The notes beneath the pieces were generated by a model, which made no database searches, was not told the DNA's origin, and saw only the letters and a program-made list of their open reading frames with translations. Of a stretch of 64,000 nucleotides of DNA, positions 53,285 through 63,759 are shown in pieces. The translations under genes were made by a program, and so were the position numbers. The DNA is from Terriglobia bacterium (GTDB lineage Bacteria; Acidobacteriota; Terriglobia; Bryobacterales; Bryobacteraceae), in the NCBI GenBank assembly GCA_020073145.1, contig JAIQFS010000001.1:310001-374000 (forward strand). Reading direction: 5' to 3'. How positions within the stretch are numbered: position 1 is the stretch's first letter; each line of letters starts with the position of its first letter.

Positions 53285-54283
53285 ATGCCGCCGGATCCAT
53301 ACCACGCCTCTCTGATCTCTGACGCGCCCCAGCGTCCCCTGGTTGCTGTCGTCGGCGCTACCGGCTCCGGCAAGAGCGCCCTCGCGCTCGGCCTCGCCCA
53401 GGCCTTTGCCGGTGAAATCGTCAACTGCGACTCCCTGCAGGTCTACCGCCATTTCGACCTCGGCACCGCCAAATTGGCCCCCGCCGAGCGCCAAGGCATT
53501 CCCCACCACCTCATCGACATCGTCAATCCCGATGAGCTTTTCTCCGCCGGCGAGTACGCCCGCCGCGCCCGCGACGTCATCGCCGCCCTCTCCGCAGTCG
53601 GACGCCTCCCCATCATCGTCGGAGGCACCGGCTTCTATCTCCGTGCCTTGCTGGATGGCCTGTTTGAAGGGCCCGTTCGCGACGAGCCCCTGCGTGATCG
53701 TCTGGCTGCCCGCGAGCAGCGCTGTCCCGGCAGCCTGCACCGCCTCCTCGCCCGCTTCGATGCCGAAGCCGCCCGCCGCATCCACCCCCATGACGTCCCC
53801 AAGGTCACCCGCGCGCTCGAAGTCTGTTTGCTGGCCCGCCGCCCCGTCTCGGAATTGTTCCGCACTGGACGAAGCGCCCTGCGGGGCTACCGCCCCCTGA
53901 AGATCGGCCTCTCCCCTGACCGTGAGCTCTTGTACCAGCGCCTCGATCTTCGCTGCCAGGCGATGTTCGACGCCGGCCTGGTCGACGAAGTCCGCGCCAT
54001 CCTCGCCCTCGGGTATCCCCCCTCTTCCAAACCCTTCGAGTCCCACGGCTACAAACAAGCCCTGCAACTGGTGAACGGCGAGTTGACTCTCAAAGAGGCC
54101 GTGTTTTACGCCCAGCGGAATACGCGCCGCTATGCCAAACGCCAAGTCACCTGGTTCCGCCAGGAACCGGGGGTGGTCTGGTTACACGGCTTCGGCGACG
54201 ATGCCTCGGTCAGCCGCGCCGCTGCCGCCCGCGTCCGTGACTTTTTTACAATTCCCCCCCACAAACCCCCGGAACATTTTTGA
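53285..54283 (+). CDS. miaA: tRNA dimethylallyltransferase
   Basis: 332 residues with the P-loop GATGSGKSALAL near residue 24, then VNCDSLQVYRHFDLGTAKL, HHLIDIVNPDELFSAGEYA, GGTGFYLRALLDGL and the C-terminal NTRRYAKRQVTWFR. It adds the dimethylallyl group to A37 of tRNAs reading U-starting codons. It is divergent from the TPR gene. The start at ATG 53285 gives a somewhat long N-terminus. Confidence 0.95.
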   Translation: MPPDPYHASLISDAPQRPLVAVVGATGSGKSALALGLAQAFAGEIVNCDSLQVYRHFDLGTAKLAPAERQGIPHHLIDIVNPDELFSAGEYARRARDVIAALSAVGRLPIIVGGTGFYLRALLDGLFEGPVRDEPLRDRLAAREQRCPGSLHRLLARFDAEAARRIHPHDVPKVTRALEVCLLARRPVSELFRTGRSALRGYRPLKIGLSPDRELLYQRLDLRCQAMFDAGLVDEVRAILALGYPPSSKPFESHGYKQALQLVNGELTLKEAVFYAQRNTRRYAKRQVTWFRQEPGVVWLHGFGDDASVSRAAAARVRDFFTIPPHKPPEHF

Positions 54284-54350
54284 GGCTCCCCCGTCTTACC
54301 CGTTGTAGTTCAGATCTCGCAAAACAAACTCAGCTCGAAAGGAAACGGGG

Positions 54351-54668
54351 ATGAAGTGGAAAATTCTGCTCGCGATTAGTGTGTTCGGAGTGGCCGTCGC
54401 CAGCGCTAAATCATATTCGGTCAATCTGTCTCAGCCCGCTCTTCTTGGCACCACCGAACTCGCCGCCGGCGATTACAAGGTGGAGGTCAATGACCAGAAG
54501 GCCGTGATTCGCAACGGCAAAATCCAGACCGAGTGTCCGGTCAAGGTCGAAAGTGCCGGCAACAAATACAATGCCACCGCGGTGCGCTATAGCACCACCG
54601 ACGGTAAAATGCACATTCAGGAAATCCACATCGGGGGGACCAATACCAAGCTCGTCTTCAATGAGTAA
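54351..54668 (+). CDS. Small secreted beta-rich protein
   Basis: 105 residues: signal peptide (KILLAISVFGVAVASA), then a short beta-rich domain KSYSVNLSQPALLGTTELAAGDYKVEVNDQKAVIRNG with a C-terminal HIQEIHIGGTNTKLVF. The ATG follows GGAAACGGGG (SD-like). This kind of small periplasmic protein is common in Acidobacteriota and has no known function. It stands between miaA and a TPR lipoprotein-like gene. Confidence 0.78.
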   Translation: MKWKILLAISVFGVAVASAKSYSVNLSQPALLGTTELAAGDYKVEVNDQKAVIRNGKIQTECPVKVESAGNKYNATAVRYSTTDGKMHIQEIHIGGTNTKLVFNE

Positions 54669-54727
54669 CCTTCGATAACTCCACCGGGGCCGGCTCCACC
54701 CGCCCCGGTCCGCTACACTGGAAGTTC

Positions 54728-55924
54728 ATGCGACGGTTGCTTGCCGTGGTGGCGCTTCTGTGCGGTTCGCTTCATGCCGAAACCGTTCTGGTCCTCCCGT
54801 TCTTCAACCATTCCCGCCAGCCCAACTTGGACTGGATCGGAGAGAGTATCTCCGAATCGTTGCATGACACTCTGTCTTCCGAGGGTTTCCTGGCCCTCGA
54901 CCGCGACGACCGCCTCGAAGCCTACCGGCGCTTGTCGGTTCGCCCTGGAGCCGAGTTGACCCATGCCTCCGTCATTAAAATCGGACAGTCGCTCGATGCC
55001 TCCCGCGTGATCTATGGCTACTACGAAGTCATTCCCGCTGCTGGATCCGCCAGTGGCTCCGCCAATAACCCCGCCAACAGTTCCTTGCGCGTTCGGGCCC
55101 GCATTCTTGACCTCAAGCGGCTCCACCAGCTGCCCGAGTTCACCGAACTTCGCGGCCTCCAGGACTTGGCCGCCCTTCAGGCCCACCTGGGTTGGCAGGC
55201 TCTTCAAAATCTGAATTTCAAGACCTCCGAGACCGAGCAGGAATTCATGCGGGCCCGCCCTCCCGTGCGCCTGGATGCTGTCGAAAGTTATATCCGCGGA
55301 TTACTCGCCCAGTCTGCCGACCAGCGCCAGCGCCTCTTTACCCAATCCGCCCGTCTGGATGAGCACTATTCGCCGCCCGGTTTTCAATTGGGGAAAACCT
55401 ACTGGGCCAGTGGCGATTACCAGACTGCCGCCGGATGGCTGGCCCGCGTGGACCGCTCCAACCCTCACTACTTCGAAGCCCAGTTCTTCCTCGGTCTTTG
55501 CTCGTACAACACCGGCGATTTTGCCCGCGCTGGGCAGGCCTTCCAGTTGGTCGCAGCCGCCGTGCCGCTCAATGAAGTCTTCAATGACCTCGGGGCTGCC
55601 CAGGTCCGCCAGAACAACCTCCCCGCCGCGTTGGCCAGCTTCCAAAAGGCCTTGGAGGGTGACACCGCTGACCCCGACTATCACTTCAACCTCGGCTATG
55701 TCCTTTGGAAATCCGGTAAATTCGCGGAGGCGGTCCGGAGCCTTCGCGCCGCCGTCGAACGCGATCCCACCGATCAGGAGGCCACTTCTTTGCTGGGACG
55801 CTCCTTGAAATCCGAGGGCCCCCGTCCCGGAGATCCCAAAACCGAGGCCCTCGAACGGATCAAGACCAACTACGAGGAAGCCGCCTACCGGCAGCTCCAG
55901 GCCGAGCTCCAGGCCGCGAAGTAG
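54728..55924 (+). CDS. Secreted TPR protein with FlgO/TolB-like N-terminal domain
   Basis: 398 residues. A signal peptide (RRLLAVVALLCGSLHAE) is followed by an alpha/beta region of about 110 residues (VLVLPFFNHSRQPNLDWIGESISESLHDTL, ASRVIYGYYEV) of the type found in FlgO and adenylate-cyclase-associated TolB-N domains. Then come about five TPRs (PHYFEAQFFLGLCSYNTGDFARAGQAFQLV and others). It is probably a periplasmic scaffold. It precedes the cyclophilin gene by 45 nt and may be cotranscribed. Confidence 0.8.
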   Translation: MRRLLAVVALLCGSLHAETVLVLPFFNHSRQPNLDWIGESISESLHDTLSSEGFLALDRDDRLEAYRRLSVRPGAELTHASVIKIGQSLDASRVIYGYYEVIPAAGSASGSANNPANSSLRVRARILDLKRLHQLPEFTELRGLQDLAALQAHLGWQALQNLNFKTSETEQEFMRARPPVRLDAVESYIRGLLAQSADQRQRLFTQSARLDEHYSPPGFQLGKTYWASGDYQTAAGWLARVDRSNPHYFEAQFFLGLCSYNTGDFARAGQAFQLVAAAVPLNEVFNDLGAAQVRQNNLPAALASFQKALEGDTADPDYHFNLGYVLWKSGKFAEAVRSLRAAVERDPTDQEATSLLGRSLKSEGPRPGDPKTEALERIKTNYEEAAYRQLQAELQAAK

Positions 55925-55969
55925 CCCTCGAGAAATCGGGATAGAATGGGGTTCTTACGGGAGAATCCA

Positions 55970-56635
55970 ATGAAACGGCTTGCCTTCTTCGCTCTGATCG
56001 CTGCGTGTGCTCTGGCCCAGGCTCCGCCCGCCGCGCCCCCCGCCGGCTCCGCGCCCGCCGCCAAGCTCGACCCCGGCCTCTACGCCGTGTTCAACACGTC
56101 CATGGGCGCGATCACCGCCAAACTCTTCGAGCAGGAGACCCCGGTCACCGTGGCCAACTTCGTGGCCCTCGCGCGCGGCCGCAAGGCTTGGAAGGACCCC
56201 AGCTCCGGCGCCATGGTGGCCAAGCCGCTCTATAACAACATTACCTTTCACCGCGTGATTCCGAATTTCATGATTCAGACCGGCGATCCCACCGCCACCG
56301 GTTCCCACGATTGCGGCATCAAGATCAAAGACGAAATCGTGCCCTCTCTCAAATTCGACCAGCCCGGACGCCTCGGCATGGCCAACATCGGTGCGCCCAA
56401 CACCGGCGGCTGCCAGTTCTTCATCACCGAAGTGCCCTACCCTTCGCTCAATGGCGGTTATACGCTGTTCGGGCAGGTGGTCGACGGCCAGGACCTCGTC
56501 GGGAAGATCGCTCGCGTGCCACGCGACGGAAGCGACAAACCCCGCACCCCCGTCAAGCTGATCAGCGTCACCATCAAACGCGAAGGCCCGCCTCCGGCCG
56601 CGGCGCCCGCCAAAAAGGCCCCCGCGAAAAAGTAG
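55970..56635 (+). CDS. Secreted cyclophilin-type peptidyl-prolyl isomerase
   Basis: 221 residues from ATG 55970 (GGGAG 6 nt upstream). Signal peptide (RLAFFALIAACALAQA), an Ala/Pro linker, then the cyclophilin fold: VFNTSMGAITAKLFEQETPVTVANFVALA, FHRVIPNFMIQTGDPTATGSHDCG with the catalytic Arg, and GGCQFFITEVPY. It speeds folding of periplasmic proteins. A Lys/Ala tail (APAKKAPAKK) ends the protein. Confidence 0.92.
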   Translation: MKRLAFFALIAACALAQAPPAAPPAGSAPAAKLDPGLYAVFNTSMGAITAKLFEQETPVTVANFVALARGRKAWKDPSSGAMVAKPLYNNITFHRVIPNFMIQTGDPTATGSHDCGIKIKDEIVPSLKFDQPGRLGMANIGAPNTGGCQFFITEVPYPSLNGGYTLFGQVVDGQDLVGKIARVPRDGSDKPRTPVKLISVTIKREGPPPAAAPAKKAPAKK

Positions 56636-56695
56636 TGGCATCAGGCCTGGTGCCGGCGAGTCGGCGCTGCCGGCTCGCCCGAGCCCGCCGCTATC

Positions 56696-59353
<2,658 letters not shown>

Positions 59354-59360
59354 CACCCTG

Positions 59361-59366
59361 ATTATA
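59361..59366 (-). promoter_or_regulatory. Putative -10 box of acnA, implying a leaderless mRNA
   Basis: TATAAT (minus strand 59366-59361) is followed by seven bases (CAGGGTG) and then the acnA ATG. Transcription would begin at or within two bases of the start codon. The -35 region has no good TTGACA match, so confidence is limited. Confidence 0.4.
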
Positions 59367-59437
59367 TTGGATGCGGCCCGGCCACTTGGTCTGCGCGAGA
59401 CGGGATCGGTGATTCCCAGCCTGCCCGCTAGCCTGGC

Positions 59438-59866
59438 CTAACGAGTGACTTTGAGCGTCAAGCTCTCTGTGGCGCTGTGTCCGGCGTCATCTTCCGCCAC
59501 CAGCTTGAACTGGGTGCTCTGCCGCGGCGCAACCTCCCAGCAATAGCTCAACGCCGGGTACAGTTTCTTCACCGGCGGCTCGAGGCGTACCCGTTTGGCG
59601 TTCACCACGCTGTAGCAGAGGCGCGTCCGTTCTCCCGCCCGAAGGACGCTCGGCATCGCGTAGAAGTTCAGAATCTTGAGGTCCACGCCCCCCATCAACT
59701 CCAGGGCCCGCCGCGCGCTCTCGGCTTCTTTCTCCGCCCGCTGCCGCTCCATCTGCCGCGTGCGATCCCATCGCTCGTAGAACACCCAGCCGTCATACAG
59801 CAGGGCTGCCAGCAGGACCGTCGAAAGATACGGCAACACGCGCCGGATTTGCGCGGTCGCGCTCAC
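59438..59866 (-). CDS. Membrane-anchored protein with an Ig-like C-terminal domain
   Basis: 142 residues starting at GTG 59866 (SATAQIRRVLPYL), with one membrane helix near 10-30, a short coiled region rich in Arg/Glu (RTRQMERQRAEKEAESARRALEL) and a C-terminal beta domain (LKILNFYAMPSVLRAGERTRLCYSVVNAKRVRLEP, TQFKLVAEDDAGHSATESLTLKV) of the bacterial Ig-like type seen in many acidobacterial envelope proteins. Its start G is the last base of the previous gene's TAG (TAGTG), so the two are coupled. Function unknown. Confidence 0.72.
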   Translation of the reverse strand: MSATAQIRRVLPYLSTVLLAALLYDGWVFYERWDRTRQMERQRAEKEAESARRALELMGGVDLKILNFYAMPSVLRAGERTRLCYSVVNAKRVRLEPPVKKLYPALSYCWEVAPRQSTQFKLVAEDDAGHSATESLTLKVTR

Positions 59867-60651
59867 TATCCCCGCGCCAGCAACGAGCCGTAGCCCTTCA
59901 CTTGCCCGCTCAGCCCCAGCAGACGCACGCTCGCCCAAAATGCGTGCGGCAGGCTTGAAACTACCGGCACCTTGCAGCGCTGCTCCAGCGGAGCCAGAAT
60001 TTCCAGCGTCTTCAGCGCCCCGCAGGAGATCAACAGCGAGTCTGCCTTCGGCACGCTCTCCCGCACCCCGGCGCTGAACGCCTGCAGGCCCTCCCGCGTC
60101 ACCGGCGGCGAGTCTTCAAACCGCTCGATCCCCAGGCCCTTTACCGTCAGCACTTCGAATCCCGATTCCTGCAGAAACACCCGCAGCCGCTCGTTCACCA
60201 CATCGTTGTAGGCCGTGGCCACCGCCACCCGCCGCGCGCCCACGGTCTTGAGCCCTTCCACGATGGCCGTGCTCATGGTGGTCGCGCGCAGGCCCGTCGC
60301 CTTCGTCACGCTGGCCTTCAGCTCTTCGTTGAACGCCGCGCCTTTGTAGAAGGTCAGCGACGTTCCCATGATCGAGATCGCCTGCGCCCCCTGCTTTTTC
60401 AAATCCACCGCTGCCGGAATAATCTTCGGAACCACTTTGTCGTACCCTGCCGGCGTCATCCGCTCCAGGCCCACGCCCTCCGCCAGAAACTTCACTCCGG
60501 CCGGGTACATCAGCTGGGCCTCCGGCGGAACCGGGTAGTTCGCCGGCGGAAAGATCATGCCCAGCACTGGCTCGCGGCCTGCCCCCCAAGCCACGGCCGC
60601 GGCTCCGGCACTGCCGATCTTCAGAAACTGCCGGCGCGAATTCACAATCAT
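59866..60651 (-). CDS. Tat-exported arylmalonate-decarboxylase-like protein (Asp/Glu racemase superfamily)
   Basis: 261 residues with a twin-arginine signal (NSRRQFLKIGSAGAAAVAWGAG). The mature domain closely follows Bordetella arylmalonate decarboxylase: GMIFPPANY, SIMGTSLTFYKGAAF, TTMSTAI, VALATAY-like VAVATAY, NERL, and ISCGALKTLEIL with the catalytic Cys210, whereas true racemases have two Cys. The Gly of MGTS sits where a Gly-to-Cys change gives racemase activity. Substrate here is unknown; location in the periplasm is inferred from the signal. GGGAG lies 6 nt before the ATG. Confidence 0.85.
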   Translation of the reverse strand: MIVNSRRQFLKIGSAGAAAVAWGAGREPVLGMIFPPANYPVPPEAQLMYPAGVKFLAEGVGLERMTPAGYDKVVPKIIPAAVDLKKQGAQAISIMGTSLTFYKGAAFNEELKASVTKATGLRATTMSTAIVEGLKTVGARRVAVATAYNDVVNERLRVFLQESGFEVLTVKGLGIERFEDSPPVTREGLQAFSAGVRESVPKADSLLISCGALKTLEILAPLEQRCKVPVVSSLPHAFWASVRLLGLSGQVKGYGSLLARG

Positions 60652-60849
60652 AGAGGGCTCCCCCTCACAGCAGTATAGACCCTTCGCGGGGCAGGCCATC
60701 GGTGTTAAGAGATAGGTTGTGGTGACGGGAAGAACGGCTTCACCCCAGTACAGAGCCCCGAAGCGCGCTGTGTTCCGCAGCTCCGGTGCCCTCGATTTGA
60801 CGGGATCCTCTCCAAAGGTGATCCAGCGCGCAGCAGAACGAGGACAGGT

Positions 60850-61386
60850 TTGGAGTGGACATTTTCTGAAGATAAACTGATCCATACCTGCCTTTAACTT
60901 GGTGCTCGTGAGTGTCGGAAAATGGGACCGCAGCTAAGACTCAGCACCGATGAGGAAGGATGCGCGGGGCCCCTGAGTGCCGATGCATTACCGGCATCAC
61001 GACCGGCGGAGCCAACATCTAAATCGGGGTTGCAGCTTCCACCGATCCCTTGCGGCTCCATCGGGCAGATTTCGGCCAGCGCCTCCGGCAACGGGCGCAT
61101 CGGTGGCCGGAAGGTGACCATGGAGAGAATTGCAGGGTTCCTGACAAATCCATTCACCGGCGTCGATCGTCCGGTGCTGGATCGGACTGGCCTTGCTGGA
61201 ACGTTTGACTTTAGCCTGGAATGGTCCCCGGAAAACGCCCTTACCGCACCGCCCGATCAAGCTCCAGCCGTCGGACCTGACTTTTTCGAGGCCCTGCGAA
61301 GCCAGTTGGGCCTCAAACTGGTGGCGACGACTGCGCCAAGTGATACGCTCATCCTCGATAGTATTCAACGTCCCGATGAGAACTGA
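60850..61386 (+). pseudogene. Decayed TIGR03435-family gene
   Basis: The open frame at 60922-61386 (to TGA 61384-61386) encodes the family's middle and end: GGRKVTMERIAGFLTN, DRPVLDRTGLAGTFDFSLEW, FEALRSQLGLKLVATTAP and DSIQRPDEN. Upstream, matching pieces lie in other frames: EDRFGVDIF at about 60850 followed by stops, then IPAFNLVLVSVGK at 60884-60922 in a frame shifted by one or two bases. No signal peptide or N-terminal half is found. At least two frameshifts and stops make it a pseudogene; the start coordinate is approximate. Confidence 0.75.
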
Positions 61387-61440
61387 TTGCCCCTGGTTTG
61401 GTTCGAAGAGAGCGCAATTCCATCGGGCGGCGATGCTCGT

Positions 61441-62178
61441 TTATTCCCGTTGGGCGCGAACTTCGGCGGCCACAACCAGAGGGTTCACAGTTCGGGCGTT
61501 GCGATAGGTGCGTAGCAGGACCGGATGCGGGAATCCAGCGGCTTGAAACTCCTGGAGGAAGCCGCCCGCTTCCTTGGCCCCGGCGATTCAGGCGAACCAA
61601 TTCGATTCGCTCTGGCGCTGATCCGGCGACAACGGCTCCCGCAGGATCAACTCGGCGGCATAAACCGCTCCGCCAGGCCTCACCACGCGGCCGAGTTCGC
61701 GAAAAATGGCCGCTCGGTCGGGATTCAGGTTGAAGATGCCATTGACCAGCGCGACATCAATAGAGCCATCGGGTAGGGGGAGTCTTTCCGCATCAGCCCG
61801 GCAGAACCAGACCTGTTCCGCTCCGGATTCAAACCTAGCCTGGCGCGCGCGCTCCAGCATGCTGGCACTAAAATCCATCCCCACAACGTGTCCCGCCCCA
61901 CCGGCTCGATCCGCAGCAATCAGGGAATCCAAGCCCGCGCCGCATCCCAGATCCAATACCCTCGCGCCGCCGGCGATCTCCGCAAAAACTGATACATTGG
62001 ACACACCCGTAAATGCCTCGACGGAGATGGCCGGGGCGCGGTTGAGGATCTCGGCTGAGTAGCCCACCGCTTCCGCAAAAGCGCGGCCTACCGGAAACGG
62101 GTGCGGGCCGTCCGGATGTGCCGCTGCATCCGAATAGGCGGCATTTACATTCCGCCGAAGCTCCACCGCCTGCGTCAC
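61441..62178 (-). CDS. ArsM-like SAM methyltransferase, candidate selenoprotein (in-frame TGA = Sec197)
   Basis: A class I methyltransferase of the arsenite-methyltransferase group: motif I LDLGCGAGLDSLIAA, FCRADAERLPLPDGSIDVALVNGIFNL, VLRPGG-like VVRPGG. The frame meets TGA at 61590-61588 in NWFA-TGA-IAGAKE, where ArsM-like proteins have Cys (WxxC followed by V/I-AGA). After it the same frame runs 48 codons to TAA 61443-61441 with family-typical sequence (GGFLQEFQAAGF, RTYRNARTVNP, VVAAEVRA), so the TGA looks coding. A SECIS-like hairpin follows. Start GTG 62178 is preferred; TTG 62187 has no room for a Shine-Dalgarno. Total 245 residues with Sec. Confidence 0.72.
61556..61574 (-). other. 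SECIS-like hairpin after the methyltransferase TGA
   Basis: On the mRNA, AGGAAGC (61574-61568), loop GGGCG, GCTTCCT (61562-61556): a perfect 7-bp stem starting 13 nt after the UGA, apical loop 20 nt after it, loop beginning with G. This fits the general bacterial SECIS layout (a stem-loop a short distance downstream of UGA with a G near the start of the apical loop, as in E. coli fdhF). Confidence 0.6.
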
Positions 62179-62197
62179 GAGCCGCAACCTTCCCGAT

Positions 62198-62227
62198 GTT
62201 ATATAATCGCACCCAATTCAATGCCAA
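62198..62227 (-). promoter_or_regulatory. Putative promoter of the ArsM-like gene
   Basis: Minus strand TTGGCA (62227-62222), 18-nt spacer, TATAAC (62203-62198); both hexamers match consensus at five of six. Transcription would begin at about 62191, giving a 12-13 nt leader before GTG 62178. A TATAAT also reads on the plus strand at 62202-62207, so the region could fire both ways. Confidence 0.5.
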
Positions 62228-62313
62228 TCGTAACAATCGGGAATAAATTGGGCTGGTTTACCGTTTTCCTCCCGTTTTCTCGTTTTATAGGGCGAGTGGG
62301 CTGACCGCACCAG

Positions 62314-63759
62314 ATGGAGCCGGAACGCTGGAAGCAACTCGAAGAACTCTTTCACGCGGCGCTCGACCGCGATGAGCACGAACGCGCCGCTTTTCTCGAC
62401 CAGGTCTGCGCAGGAGAGCCGGGATTGCGGCGCGAACTCGAGTTACTCCTGGCACATGAAGCCCACCGGACGGGAAGTCTGATACCGGCCGGGAAGAGTG
62501 AGGCCGCGGAGCCCCCGCTGGCCCTGGATAAGGCTCTCGAGTCGGGAAAAACCGTATCCCATTACCGCGTCCTGGAAAAAATCGGGGGTGGCGGGATGGG
62601 CGTCGTCTACAAGGCCGAGGACACGAAGCTCGGCCGTCTGGTGGCGCTAAAATTCCTGCCCGATCAGCTCGCCCGGCAGCGCGAAGCCGTCTCGCGGTTC
62701 CAGCGGGAAGCCCGTGCCGCCTCCGCTCTCAACCACCCGCACATCTGTATCATCCACGACATCGAGAACCACGGCCCCCATCCGTTCATCGTCATGGAAC
62801 TGCTGGAAGGCAAGACTCTCAAGCATGCCATCTCTGGAAAACCCCTGGCAGTGGCGCAGATTCTGGAAATGGGCATTCAGATCGCCGACGCTCTCGAGAC
62901 CGCCCACCGGAAAGGCATCATCCATCGGGACATCAAGCCCGCCAACGTTTTCCTTACCGAGCGCGGACAGATCAAGATCCTGGATTTCGGTCTGGCCAAG
63001 CTGAGCGCAGCCGCCGGCGCCGAGGCAGCCGCCAAAACGGCCGAAGTGCATCCCGCGGAATCCGGAACCGCCGCTACCTTGGACGATACGCTCACCCGCC
63101 CTGGCCTGGCCATCGGAACCGTCGCTTACATGTCGCCTGAGCAAGCCAAAGGCGAGGAGTTGGACGCGCGCACCGACCTGTTTTCTTTTGGCGCCGTGCT
63201 CTATGAGATGGCGACCGGGAAGAAGGCCTTCGCTAGCGGAAACACCGCCGTCGCCTTCCGCGCCATCCTCCAGGACACGCCCGACTCCCCCCGCACCCTG
63301 AATCCGGCGATCCCCGCGCGGCTGGAAGAAGTCATTCTGAAAGCCCTCGAGAAGGACCGCGACGTTCGCTACCAGAGCGCCTCCGATATGCGGGTCGACC
63401 TGAAGCGCCTGCAGCGCGCGGAGGACTCGGCGCAGGCCACCACGACGCAGGCTGCTGCGCGCGCGCCGCAGCGCCGCCTCCCTTGGTGGAACGGCGCCGC
63501 CTTGGCCGCCGGTCTCGGCATCGCTGGCATCGTGGGAGTCCGGCTGGGTTGGTTCGGCATGCCGGGCGCAAAGCCATTTCCCGAACCCGCCACCCAGCAG
63601 ATCACCTTCAATCCCACCGAGCAGCCGGTTTTTCTGTCGGCCATTTCGCCCGATGGCAAGTACCTCGCCTACGGCGACTCGGGCGGCATCCACTTGCGCC
63701 AGACCGCCACCGGCGAAACCCACCTCCTGCCCGTGCCGCCGGGCTTCTGCTTTCATTGA
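62314..63759 (+). CDS. Ser/Thr protein kinase, interrupted before its TolB/WD40-like propeller
   Basis: 481 codons to an in-frame TGA (63757-63759). The N-terminal 75 residues are a helical region ([28 protein letters not shown]) of the sort found in acidobacterial kinases. The kinase domain follows: [14 protein letters not shown] at 90-103, Lys113 in [14 protein letters not shown] at 204-211, DFG at 224-226, then [27 protein letters not shown] membrane helix (about 393-412) leads to the start of a beta-propeller ([16 protein letters not shown]). The frame continues past the TGA with propeller sequence to the window end, so the full gene is broken, or the TGA is read through. Confidence 0.85.
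   Translation: MEPERWKQLEELFHAALDRDEHERAAFLDQVCAGEPGLRRELELLLAHEAHRTGSLIPAGKSEAAEPPLALDKALESGKTVSHYRVLEKIGGGGMGVVYKAEDTKLGRLVALKFLPDQLARQREAVSRFQREARAASALNHPHICIIHDIENHGPHPFIVMELLEGKTLKHAISGKPLAVAQILEMGIQIADALETAHRKGIIHRDIKPANVFLTERGQIKILDFGLAKLSAAAGAEAAAKTAEVHPAESGTAATLDDTLTRPGLAIGTVAYMSPEQAKGEELDARTDLFSFGAVLYEMATGKKAFASGNTAVAFRAILQDTPDSPRTLNPAIPARLEEVILKALEKDRDVRYQSASDMRVDLKRLQRAEDSAQATTTQAAARAPQRRLPWWNGAALAAGLGIAGIVGVRLGWFGMPGAKPFPEPATQQITFNPTEQPVFLSAISPDGKYLAYGDSGGIHLRQTATGETHLLPVPPGFCFH

Noticed and set aside
53195-54145. N-terminal extension of the TPR protein to 994 residues
   Set aside because: The extension runs antisense through miaA; the signal peptide begins at ATG 53194.
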